Below, piece after piece: positions 7,731 to 14,937 of a stretch of DNA of 34,632 nucleotides. The stretch is taken from contig JAYRSE010000013.1 of NCBI GenBank assembly GCA_041920275.1, positions 1 through 34,632 of the forward strand, written 5' to 3'. This DNA comes from UBA12088 sp041920275. Its GTDB lineage: Bacteria; Patescibacteriota; Minisyncoccia; Phycocordibacterales; UBA12088. The notes under the pieces are model-generated. The model saw nothing but the letters and a program-made list of their open reading frames with translations, was not told the origin of the DNA and did no database searches. Made by a program: the position numbers and the translations under genes. Within the stretch, counting starts at the first letter, position 1. The number at the start of each line of letters is the position of its first letter.

Positions 7731-9002
7731 TCATTCCTCCCCCTTCCCCACACTGAACCAATCCACCGTGCGCGTGAGGAACATCACGCTCGCAAGAAGT
7801 GCGAAGACGAGGAGTGAGCCAAAGAGGAGCGCGTAGTCCTCGAGTTGGAGTACGAAGTACAGGTACCCGTAGAGGACAAGTAGTGTCAACCCAACAACGA
7901 GCGCGCGCGACCGTTGTCGGAGCACGCTCGCGCTATAGCTCGTGATGAGGAACACAGTCATGCCGGTCGCGAGAAGGTACGCGCGAAGGAAGCCGACTTG
8001 CTCAGCAAGAGAAAGCAGGAGCAGATAAAAGAGTGCGAGTGCGGCCCCGATGAGCAGGTACTGAATGGGATGCACCCGTGTCTTCTCTAGCACATCAAAA
8101 AGGAAGAGGGTGGTGAATAAAACCACGATGAACAACACCGAGTACTTGATACTGCGGTACAGCTGCGTATACAAATCGACACCTTCATGAAATTGAATGC
8201 CGAACGCTGAATCAATGAGCGACGCCGCCGACACCGCATCCGTACCCTCCCACGCCTGCGGGTAATTGCGTCCGAACGAGGACACGCGCCACGTTGCCGA
8301 AAAACCGTCACCGGATACCGTGCGCTCCGACGGAAGGAACGCACCTGTGAAAGTCGGCGTCTGCCACGTCGAAGATGCACGAACCTCGGTCTCCTTTCCT
8401 GCCGGCACAAACATCGCTTCTCCGGTACCCTTGATCGCAAGATCGAACGCGAACGTGTGATCTTGTACTTGAGCATTGAACGGAACGAGAGCATGTATCC
8501 CCGCACCATCGAAAAGTCGCGCAGTCGGGCCGGGTTCAAACGGAACGATCGCACCATTCCAGGTGAGCGAAACCTGTGACTCGATACTCCGTGCGTCGCT
8601 AAGCGCAAGCACCATGGTCGGTGCCGCGCCAGGTGGCAAGATCCCGACGTCCTCGGTGGCGAAGATACCGCGCACCGTCAGTCGTTCGGTATACACCACC
8701 GTGCGGTATATCCCCCTGCTCCGCACTTCGGGCACCAACGTACTATCGATGGTAAGCGAACGTGGTAGAATGTATCGCTCAATCGGAATAGCCGAACCTT
8801 TCGAGGGAGGAAGTGTGACAACCAACATCGGGCCCACCACGATCTGTGGCGCACCCCACGTCGCACTCACTCCCTCCTGCGCGTCACGGTACGAAGACTC
8901 CCGTTCCGAGACGAGTCCATACACGAGTATGCTCGCGACAAAACAAATCCCGGCGATAAACGCGATCGCCACAAGTCTCGCCATGATGCCGAAGTGTCGC
9001 AT
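7731..9002 (-). CDS. creD: CreD-family inner membrane protein
   Basis: This 423-aa protein has the CreD layout: an N-terminal span (residues about 8-30), a large extracytoplasmic beta-rich domain (about 31-290) carrying the family's GAPQIVVGPMLVVTLPP-like segment, and then about five or six C-terminal spans (from SIKYSVLFIVVLFTTLFLFDVLEKT onward, with HPIQYLLIGAALALFYLLLLSLAEQVGF). CreD is linked to envelope integrity and beta-lactam response in Proteobacteria; here neither creB nor creC is adjacent. The start at 9002 sits 9 nt after a CATGAT -10. A second ATG six codons on (MARLVAIAF) is possible. It is monocistronic. Confidence 0.85.
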   Translation of the reverse strand: MRHFGIMARLVAIAFIAGICFVASILVYGLVSERESSYRDAQEGVSATWGAPQIVVGPMLVVTLPPSKGSAIPIERYILPRSLTIDSTLVPEVRSRGIYRTVVYTERLTVRGIFATEDVGILPPGAAPTMVLALSDARSIESQVSLTWNGAIVPFEPGPTARLFDGAGIHALVPFNAQVQDHTFAFDLAIKGTGEAMFVPAGKETEVRASSTWQTPTFTGAFLPSERTVSGDGFSATWRVSSFGRNYPQAWEGTDAVSAASLIDSAFGIQFHEGVDLYTQLYRSIKYSVLFIVVLFTTLFLFDVLEKTRVHPIQYLLIGAALALFYLLLLSLAEQVGFLRAYLLATGMTVFLITSYSASVLRQRSRALVVGLTLLVLYGYLYFVLQLEDYALLFGSLLVFALLASVMFLTRTVDWFSVGKGEE

Positions 9003-9011
9003 ACGTAAGCC

Positions 9012-9039
9012 ATCATGCGCCCGTACCCAACATTGTCAA
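9012..9039 (-). promoter_or_regulatory. Promoter of creD
   Basis: On the minus strand TTGACA (9039-9034), a 16-bp spacer and CATGAT (9017-9012). The -10 ends 9 nt before the ATG at 9002, so the leader would be at most 2-3 nt. Confidence 0.7.
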
Positions 9040-9289
9040 GCGGAGCAACGCGTCCACCAAAACACTATGGGTGTCGCCGCGATCGAAATGAACCGAGTCA
9101 CACATGTCGAGATCATATCGATCGAACACAACTTCAAATAACAACACGACATTGCACCCACATGGCACAAGTGCATGCGACCTTGGCTCTGTTCACATCG
9201 TTTTGTGCACCACTTCGTTCGTTTAATGATTCGCGGCCATATGTGTGGCGACTGGATTTTTACTCGGGTATGCGGTACCCTATGCGCAC

Positions 9290-9361
9290 GCCTCCATAGT
9301 TTAATGGATAGAACATGGGCTTCCGGAGCCTAAAATGTGGGTTCGATTCCTACTGGAGGCA
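9290..9361 (+). tRNA. tRNA-Arg (anticodon CCG)
   Basis: This is a full cloverleaf: acceptor GCCTCCA/TGGAGGC, D stem GTTT/GAAC, anticodon stem TGGGC/GCCTA with loop TTCCGGA (anticodon CCG, reading CGG), T stem GTGGG/CCTAC with loop TTCGATT, and discriminator A at 9361. The next bases are CAC, so CCA is not encoded and must be added after transcription. Confidence 0.95.
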
Positions 9362-9445
9362 CACTAGACAAAGCCGGAGACTCGACTGGAGCAAAATTAA
9401 CTGTGATTCAAAACGGTCAGGTCAACTGAACAGCAAGTGGCATCC

Positions 9446-9473
9446 TTGACGTACCTGCCATGTCTGCTATGGT
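9446..9473 (+). promoter_or_regulatory. Promoter of the 75-aa acidic protein
   Basis: TTGACG (9446-9451), a 16-bp spacer and TATGGT (9468-9473). This is the same -35 and spacing as the promoter at 4682. The leader is about 50 nt and ends in an SD. Confidence 0.7.
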
Positions 9474-9530
9474 GCGAGTACCGAGGCGGCTCGGGGTTCC
9501 ATCCACATCACAACCACTACGGAGTGTTAC

Positions 9531-9758
9531 ATGAACGAGAAAGAAGATCTGCGCAACTCCATCACCACACTCATGATGGAGGAGTATCTGCGCACTACGC
9601 TCGATGCTACGCCGGAGCGCTTTAAAACCTACTCGTACATCCTTTCAAGGAGAATGCATGTTCCTCAGGATGAGGTGCTCTCCTTCCTCCGTGAGACGGC
9701 ACACCGCATCATCGACGAAGTGTTCGACGAGCTGAAACCGAACCTTGGAGAAAAATAG
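9531..9758 (+). CDS. Small acidic helical protein (75 aa)
   Basis: The family is not recognised. The ATG at 9531 has GGAG (9521-9524) 6 nt upstream, a good promoter and a terminator just after the stop. The protein is predicted to be all helical and soluble, with no cysteine. It contains EEYLRTTLDATPERFKTY and DEVLSFLRETAHRIIDEVF, which read like two amphipathic helices. The size and layout would suit a protein-protein interaction module or a small DNA-associated protein, but nothing in the sequence settles this. Confidence 0.7.
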   Translation: MNEKEDLRNSITTLMMEEYLRTTLDATPERFKTYSYILSRRMHVPQDEVLSFLRETAHRIIDEVFDELKPNLGEK

Positions 9759-9770
9759 ACATACTTGCAC

Positions 9771-9798
9771 ACGCGTACCCGACCGGGGTGCGCGTTTC
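9771..9798 (+). terminator. Intrinsic terminator after the 75-aa gene
   Basis: The stem ACGCGTACCC/GGGTGCGCGT (one G-T pair) has loop GACCG and is followed by TTC. Confidence 0.65.
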
Positions 9799-9846
9799 AA
9801 TTCTACAGAAACCAAAAACCAAGTCCGCACCCACCGGGAAGTCGAA

Positions 9847-9876
9847 CATGCTCACCACGCGGAAGCAGTGAGCATG
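9847..9876. repeat. Perfect 9-bp inverted repeat
   Basis: CATGCTCAC (9847-9855) and GTGAGCATG (9868-9876) are separated by 12 nt. A second hairpin, CTGAAG/CTTCAG, lies about 50 nt on (near 9927-9944). No T tract follows either, so they are not ordinary terminators. The gap 9759-9992 holds no gene. Confidence 0.5.
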
Positions 9877-9992
9877 AAACTGATCCGACGAAGCTCGAAC
9901 CGCAGTCCGTTGCGTTTCATGCGACCTGAAGGCGCCGCTTCAGAAAACAAGAGCACACCCCATGGCCGTGAAATGGATCCACCGATACACGG

Positions 9993-12392
9993 TCAGTCAC
10001 GCAAGATCGTTCGATGTAACAAAAGCTTCACGACTTCAGAAACGACAAGGTACAGAAGGGCGAGGCCGATAATGAGCGCCATGTGCGGAAGGGTCGGTGT
10101 CGTGAACTCGAAGAACGCGACCGCAGCGGGCACGAAGGGGAGTGTGACCGTCACAACAAACGCCATCACCGAAAGCCATATGATGCACGGTGCGGGCATT
10201 CCGGCACGATGCATGGGCAAGTACGAGCGTATGGAAAAAAGAAGGAGTATCTCGGTGAGTACGCTCGCGATGAACCAGTTGGTGTGCAACACTTCGGGCG
10301 ATATCGTGTAGAAGATCCCGAAGTACAAAAAGTCGAAGACGGTACTCACCATACCGAGCGCAAAGAAGGTGATGTACAGCCCCTTGAAATCGTACCGCTG
10401 CGGCTTGCGCAGTTCGACCGAGGAGACTCGATCGAACGCGATCGCCATCATGGGGAAGTCCGAAAGCAAATTTAAAAGGAGCAGCTGTTTCGGCAGCATC
10501 GGCAAAAAGGTGATGAAGAGCGAACTGATCGCGACCGCGTAGAAGTTACCGAAATTCGACACGAGTGTGGTGCGTATGTACTTGAGTGTGTTCGCGTGCG
10601 TTTCGCGACCAAAGCGAATCCCTTCAACAATGACCCGTAGGTCGTTCTCCACAAGCACGATGTCCGCAGTCTCACGTGCAATGTCGGAAGCGCTCTGCAC
10701 CACAAGCGACACATCGGCCGCCTTGAGCGCGGGTGAGTCGTTGATCCCTTCGCCCAAGAAGCCGACCGTGTGGGTGTCCTTGAGGAGGGTGATGATGTGC
10801 AGCTTTTGCTCAGGTGTCGTCCGTGCGAACACGCGCACATCCGGTGCCATCGCCCGCTGCTCAGCGAGCGATAGGGCGATGAACTCTGTCGCGTCCTTCA
10901 CCTCGTTCTCCGTGCGCACCAAGCCGACCTGTCTACCCACCGCTTCCGCGACCGCACGCGAGTCGCCGGTGATAATGGTGATATCGACGTCGAGCTCGCG
11001 TGCACGCGCAAGGGTATCGATCGTCGAAGATTTGAGGACGTCTTCGAAGGAGGCAAAACCGGCAAAGCGCGGCCCTTCGCCTCGGTCGACACTCACGCCG
11101 AGCACGCGCCTCCCTTGCCGTTCTTCATCGGAAAGCCATTGACCGACCGTGTCCGTACTCGGAGAAATAATACCCTGCGCGAAAAAGTATTCGGGTGATC
11201 CTCGACGCACATGCAGCTCGGAACCATCGGCATCACGCACGATTGAACCATTGCTACGGAGAGCGGGGTCAAATGATTCCTCTTCGAGAAGTGTGAAGCG
11301 CTCAACCATGCTCCGCTGTTCCGGTGAGAGCGCGCTCTCCACCGCGACGTCGAATGGTTCGGGATTCTTTTCAAGAAGGTCGTGTGCCGCAAGACGCATA
11401 TACACGAGCGGATGCGCCATGCCCGGGATCACGTATTCGTTGCGATATGCGAGACGATTCTCGGTAAGCGTGCCGGTCTTGTCGGTACAAAGAAGATCGA
11501 TCGATCCGAGGTCCTGTATGGAAGTGAGGCGCTTTACGATGACCCCCCGCTCCGCAAGATGCAACGAGCCGCGCGAGAGCGAAAAGGTCATCACGAGTGG
11601 CAACGCTTCGGGCACGACCGACACGGCAAGCGCGATCGCAAAAATGATGAGGGTGGGAAGTGAATGCAGGTCCTGCTCGATGAGCAAGTTCGCTCCCACA
11701 ACAACAACGAGTGTGATCAACGTCGCACGAAGTATGAATACACTGATCTTGGAGATACCTTTTGAAAGATCACTTTCGGTATGCACGGTCTCGACCGAGC
11801 GAGCGATCGCCGCGAAGCGGGTCTTCGGACCGGTCGCGTACACCTCGACATAGGCGCACCCGCGAACGACGTGCATACCCTGAAGAACCCTTCGCGCATC
11901 TTCATGCTCGTCACCATCCGCGGCGAATTTTGCGACCGGTACACTTTCCCCGGTGAAAGTGGTCTCATTCACCAATAGACCGGTAGTATGCCGTACGACC
12001 GCATCCGCAGGAACGATGTCGCCTGACTCGAGCCTGAGCACATCGCCGGGTACCAGGTCTTCAACAGAAAGCTCGACATCGACACCACCCCTGCGAACCG
12101 TGATCGTACGCTGCAAGAAAGATCGGAGCTTTTCGGATGCACTGTTGGACTTGAATTCCTGAAAGAAACTTAGCCCGGCGCCGAGGAGTACGAAAAAGAG
12201 AATGAAGTACGCATCGATGGGTTCATGCAGGATGAACGAAATGCCGGCCGCCGCAAGGAGAAGGTAATTGAACGGGCCTTTGCACTGGCGGGCGAGCAGC
12301 GCGAGTGGACCGACCGTTCGTCGCGGCAGCTCGTTCTTGCCGTACATACGCGTACGTTCATTCACTTCCGAATCAGAAAGACCATCGTACAT
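9993..12392 (-). CDS. P-type ATPase, MgtA-like (P3B) magnesium/cation transporter
   Basis: This 799-aa membrane pump starts at the ATG at 12392 (MYDGLSDSEVNERTRMYG); three in-frame TTG/ATG codons lie just above, but a TATGAT -10 ends 8 nt before this one. It has the cation-ATPase N-terminal domain, an actuator loop with TGES, phosphorylation site Asp304 in CTDKTGTLTEN, and the hinge GFLGEGINDSPALKAADVS. The last is GEG where most P-type ATPases have GDG. About ten spans are predicted. The late segment NLLSDFPMMAIAFDRV strongly resembles MgtA-type Mg2+ importers (NLLTDxPxMAIAxDxV), which is the basis for the substrate suggestion. Calcium or another cation cannot be excluded. It is monocistronic and divergent from the nitroreductase. 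Confidence 0.9.
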   Translation of the reverse strand: MYDGLSDSEVNERTRMYGKNELPRRTVGPLALLARQCKGPFNYLLLAAAGISFILHEPIDAYFILFFVLLGAGLSFFQEFKSNSASEKLRSFLQRTITVRRGGVDVELSVEDLVPGDVLRLESGDIVPADAVVRHTTGLLVNETTFTGESVPVAKFAADGDEHEDARRVLQGMHVVRGCAYVEVYATGPKTRFAAIARSVETVHTESDLSKGISKISVFILRATLITLVVVVGANLLIEQDLHSLPTLIIFAIALAVSVVPEALPLVMTFSLSRGSLHLAERGVIVKRLTSIQDLGSIDLLCTDKTGTLTENRLAYRNEYVIPGMAHPLVYMRLAAHDLLEKNPEPFDVAVESALSPEQRSMVERFTLLEEESFDPALRSNGSIVRDADGSELHVRRGSPEYFFAQGIISPSTDTVGQWLSDEERQGRRVLGVSVDRGEGPRFAGFASFEDVLKSSTIDTLARARELDVDITIITGDSRAVAEAVGRQVGLVRTENEVKDATEFIALSLAEQRAMAPDVRVFARTTPEQKLHIITLLKDTHTVGFLGEGINDSPALKAADVSLVVQSASDIARETADIVLVENDLRVIVEGIRFGRETHANTLKYIRTTLVSNFGNFYAVAISSLFITFLPMLPKQLLLLNLLSDFPMMAIAFDRVSSVELRKPQRYDFKGLYITFFALGMVSTVFDFLYFGIFYTISPEVLHTNWFIASVLTEILLLFSIRSYLPMHRAGMPAPCIIWLSVMAFVVTVTLPFVPAAVAFFEFTTPTLPHMALIIGLALLYLVVSEVVKLLLHRTILRD

Positions 12393-12400
12393 CAACATCA

Positions 12401-12406
12401 ATCATA
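12401..12406 (-). promoter_or_regulatory. -10 element of the P-type ATPase gene
   Basis: TATGAT on the minus strand ends 8 nt before the ATG at 12392. There is no SD between them, so the mRNA is predicted to be leaderless or nearly so. Confidence 0.5.
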
Positions 12407-12508
12407 CCACAGTGAAGCACTATCGAGTGCGTACCGATGCTCGAGACACGACAGACATATTGCGGTATGCTGTACCCATTATCGCATTATCGCAACCATG
12501 TAAACGAT

Positions 12509-13138
12509 ATGAAAACCAACCAAGCACTTGCGTGGCGCTACGCAACCAAACAATTCGATCCGGAGAAGAAGTTGAACGAAGAAGAGATTGCACTTGCACT
12601 TGAAACGCTCCGCATGGCACCAAGCAGCTACGGCCTTCAGCCGTGGCGTTTCTATCTGGTGGAAGATGAACAAACTCGTGCCGCGATACGCACGCTCGCA
12701 TGGGATCAAGCGCAGGTGACAGATGCATCGCACCTGATCGCCATCGCCGGCAAAACACAGGTGACCGAGGAGGATGTACATGCGTTCATGCGGGACATGA
12801 AAGAGACCCGCGGTGTTGGTGATGCCGATATCGCCGGGTACTGCGACATGATACTCCAAACGGTCCGCTCACTATCAACCGAACAAAATGGGGTCTGGTG
12901 CTCCCGGCAAGCATACCTTGCGCTCGGCTTTCTCCTCGCCACCCTCGCTCACAACGGGATTGATGCTTGTCCCATGGAAGGGTTCGATGCGGAAAAGGTG
13001 AGCGCACTTCTTAAGGCGACGGACGACGGGTACCACGTCGTTACACTCGTTCCCATTGGGCACCGCGCGCAGGCCGACACCTACGCGGCACTTCCCAAGG
13101 TACGTTTCTCGCAGGAGCAGATTGTGAAGCGTGTGTAA
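12509..13138 (+). CDS. Nitroreductase-family NAD(P)H-dependent FMN oxidoreductase
   Basis: This 209-aa protein starts at the ATG at 12509 (MKTNQALAWRYATKQFDPEKKL), the usual NfsB-like beginning. FMN-binding features include RYATKQFD (Arg/Lys pair near residues 10-14), the APSSYGLQPWRFY block (residues 35-47, seen as APSSxxxQPW in NfsB-like enzymes) and a C-terminal THRxxx-like GHRAQADTY. The family transfers hydride from NAD(P)H to nitroaromatics, quinones or flavins as a cytoplasmic homodimer. The length is normal for the family. An upstream in-frame extension is open but has no start signal. It is divergently transcribed from the P-type ATPase and followed by a terminator. Confidence 0.9.
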   Translation: MKTNQALAWRYATKQFDPEKKLNEEEIALALETLRMAPSSYGLQPWRFYLVEDEQTRAAIRTLAWDQAQVTDASHLIAIAGKTQVTEEDVHAFMRDMKETRGVGDADIAGYCDMILQTVRSLSTEQNGVWCSRQAYLALGFLLATLAHNGIDACPMEGFDAEKVSALLKATDDGYHVVTLVPIGHRAQADTYAALPKVRFSQEQIVKRV

Positions 13139-13162
13139 ACGTAATAAACAACACCGCACGAG

Positions 13163-13190
13163 GAATGCCCCACCGCTTAGCGATGGGGCA
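13163..13190. terminator. Intrinsic terminator shared by convergent genes
   Basis: The stem ATGCCCCA/TGGGGCAT contains an inner CGCT/AGCG pairing. It lies between the nitroreductase stop and the stop of the minus-strand gene at 13204. Confidence 0.7.
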
Positions 13191-13203
13191 TGACTGTGTT
13201 CAT

Positions 13204-13464
13204 TCATTGAAACCTCACTTGCACTTCACGCGCGGAACAGTGGTGACAGATGTGCCACCGGGTGATACACAAGACCGGAACGATCAGAAATCCCACACCA
13301 AAGGAGATCATGTGACGGTATCCGGCGACAATATCGAAGAAGACGAACTGCAAGAATAGATGCGTACCCCAGACAAGGACGCACCCGAGCATGCAAGCCG
13401 ACACTACGCAGCACGCGGTCATATTGCGTCTACATCCACCACAACAGTCTGTCGAGCGTTTCAT
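13204..13464 (-). CDS. Small cysteine-rich membrane protein (86 aa)
   Basis: The family is not recognised. The ATG at 13464 is set by an excellent SD (GGAGGAA, 6 nt away) and a promoter TTGCGA-16-TATACT. The N terminus is cysteine-rich (CCGGCRRNMTACC), then come two spans: about residues 14-37 (TACCVVSACMLGCVLVWGTHLF) and about 46-66 (GYRHMISFGVGFLIVPVLCI). The C terminus is HICHHCSAREV. With nine cysteines plus an HxCHHC tail, metal binding or redox chemistry at the membrane is possible; this is inference. It follows the histidine kinase on the same strand, so low-level cotranscription with that operon is possible. Confidence 0.65.
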   Translation of the reverse strand: MKRSTDCCGGCRRNMTACCVVSACMLGCVLVWGTHLFLQFVFFDIVAGYRHMISFGVGFLIVPVLCITRWHICHHCSAREVQVRFQ

Positions 13465-13493
13465 GACAACTTCCTCCAATGACACCTGACCGG

Positions 13494-13521
13494 AGTATAC
13501 GCCTTTGAGAGGGTCTCGCAA
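13494..13521 (-). promoter_or_regulatory. Promoter of the Cys-rich membrane protein
   Basis: On the minus strand TTGCGA (13521-13516), a 16-bp spacer and TATACT (13499-13494). The leader is about 23 nt and contains the SD. Confidence 0.7.
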
Positions 13522-13548
13522 GGGAAGTTGTGCACCGCACCCTGCACA

Positions 13549-14937
13549 TTACGCATCCGTTCGGGTGATGGGAAAAGTGACCACGAAGCGTGAACCCTGT
13601 CCCTTGATCGACTCGACCGAGATAGTACCCCCCATATGTTCTACCATGTACTTGGTGATCCACAGCCCGAGGCCGGTACCGCGGACTCCCCGTGTATCCT
13701 CGTTCTCGATCCGGTAGAATTTGTCGAACAACTTTTTTTGCTCCTCTGCGGACATGCCCACACCGGAATCCTGAACGAATATGTCAATCAGGTCCCCTCT
13801 GCGAACCTGCCCAACCCGCACCGTGCCGGAAACCGTGTACTTGTATGCATTCGACACGAGATTCACCAACACCTGTTTCAATCGACCGCGATCGACCGCG
13901 ATCGAGAGTTCGCGAACCACCTGATCGATATCGACCCGCACCTGCAACCCCTTATCCTTCATGGTCACGGCGAACATGTCCACCACCTCATCGATGAGCA
14001 GCGCGGGCTCCACGCGTTCGGGTGAGAAACGCAGTCGACCCATCTCGATTCGTGAAACATCAAGGATGTCATCGATCAACTGACGGAGCTCGTCCGCGGA
14101 CACATCGATCCTTCGCAAAAACTCACTGCGCTGTGCCGGATCAAGCGCATCGTCATGCAGGTACTCGATGTATCCGCGAATGACCGCAAGCGGACTCTTC
14201 AGCTCGTGGCTCGCCATGGAAAGAAAACTATCCTTCATGCGGTCGATCTCGACCTGCTTGCGGTAGAGCGTGGCGAAGTCAACGATACGAGCATGGCGAA
14301 AGAAGAGGAGCATGACTCCGAGAAGGATACATGCGAGGGTAACGTTGCTTTTGAAGATGCTTTCTTCGATACGCATGTCCGCCGGCGAGAGTTTGAGTGT
14401 CGACACCACAAGAGCGAGTGGTGCGCCGGCGGTATCGGTTATCGCATTTGCCGTGACGAACTTACGCTCGATACCCTTTCCGATGACGGTGTAGAACGGA
14501 GGACTGTTCGGCTGTGACCAAGCCGGACGCAGGATTGCCGGATCGAGAGTATTTCGAAATGAAACGGTCGCACCCTCTTGCCCCCCGTCGGTCGCCACAT
14601 GCACCAACCATGTATCGATGCCATTGGGAATGAGTACGACGATGTCCTCTATGTTCTCGTTGATTTCGATCAGTTGTTGCAACCGCTCGCGAAACAATAT
14701 TCTATTGTTCAAGACTTCCGGCGCGAAAGAAGTGATGCCGTCGAGCAGCCACCCCGAACGATCGGCAAACAGCTGTTCTTGCGCGTCGAACGTGATGCGG
14801 GTGAACCAGAGCGACATGGCGACGTACGCACCGCAAATGACGATCGCGACCAGTGCGGTGAACCACAGCTGTGGATTGTCGCGCAAAAAAGAAAGTCCGA
14901 GGAGAAAATATTCTTTTATGGTGTGCCTCTCCTTCAT
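13549..14937 (-). CDS. Membrane sensor histidine kinase
   Basis: This 462-aa kinase has spans at about residues 24-42 and 197-213 enclosing an extracytoplasmic sensor of about 150 residues with no recognised domain. The HisKA domain carries His244 in MASHELKSPL. The HATPase domain has the N box NLVSNAYKY (N363), the G1 box QDSGVGMS (about 389-396), the F box KLFDKFYRI and the G2 box GTGLGLW (420-426). All catalytic motifs are intact. The ATG at 14937 overlaps the stop of the upstream gene (ATGA), so translation is probably coupled to the surface protein 14934-17348. No response regulator is encoded in the window, so the partner must be elsewhere. The signal is unknown; the coupled surface protein is a candidate. 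Confidence 0.92.
   Translation of the reverse strand: MKERHTIKEYFLLGLSFLRDNPQLWFTALVAIVICGAYVAMSLWFTRITFDAQEQLFADRSGWLLDGITSFAPEVLNNRILFRERLQQLIEINENIEDIVVLIPNGIDTWLVHVATDGGQEGATVSFRNTLDPAILRPAWSQPNSPPFYTVIGKGIERKFVTANAITDTAGAPLALVVSTLKLSPADMRIEESIFKSNVTLACILLGVMLLFFRHARIVDFATLYRKQVEIDRMKDSFLSMASHELKSPLAVIRGYIEYLHDDALDPAQRSEFLRRIDVSADELRQLIDDILDVSRIEMGRLRFSPERVEPALLIDEVVDMFAVTMKDKGLQVRVDIDQVVRELSIAVDRGRLKQVLVNLVSNAYKYTVSGTVRVGQVRRGDLIDIFVQDSGVGMSAEEQKKLFDKFYRIENEDTRGVRGTGLGLWITKYMVEHMGGTISVESIKGQGSRFVVTFPITRTDA

Noticed and set aside
7565..7756. 63-codon plus-strand frame starting at TTG with GGAGG nearby
   Set aside because: It overlaps the 3' end of creD on the other strand, uses TTG, has no promoter or terminator, and its composition looks like a shadow frame.
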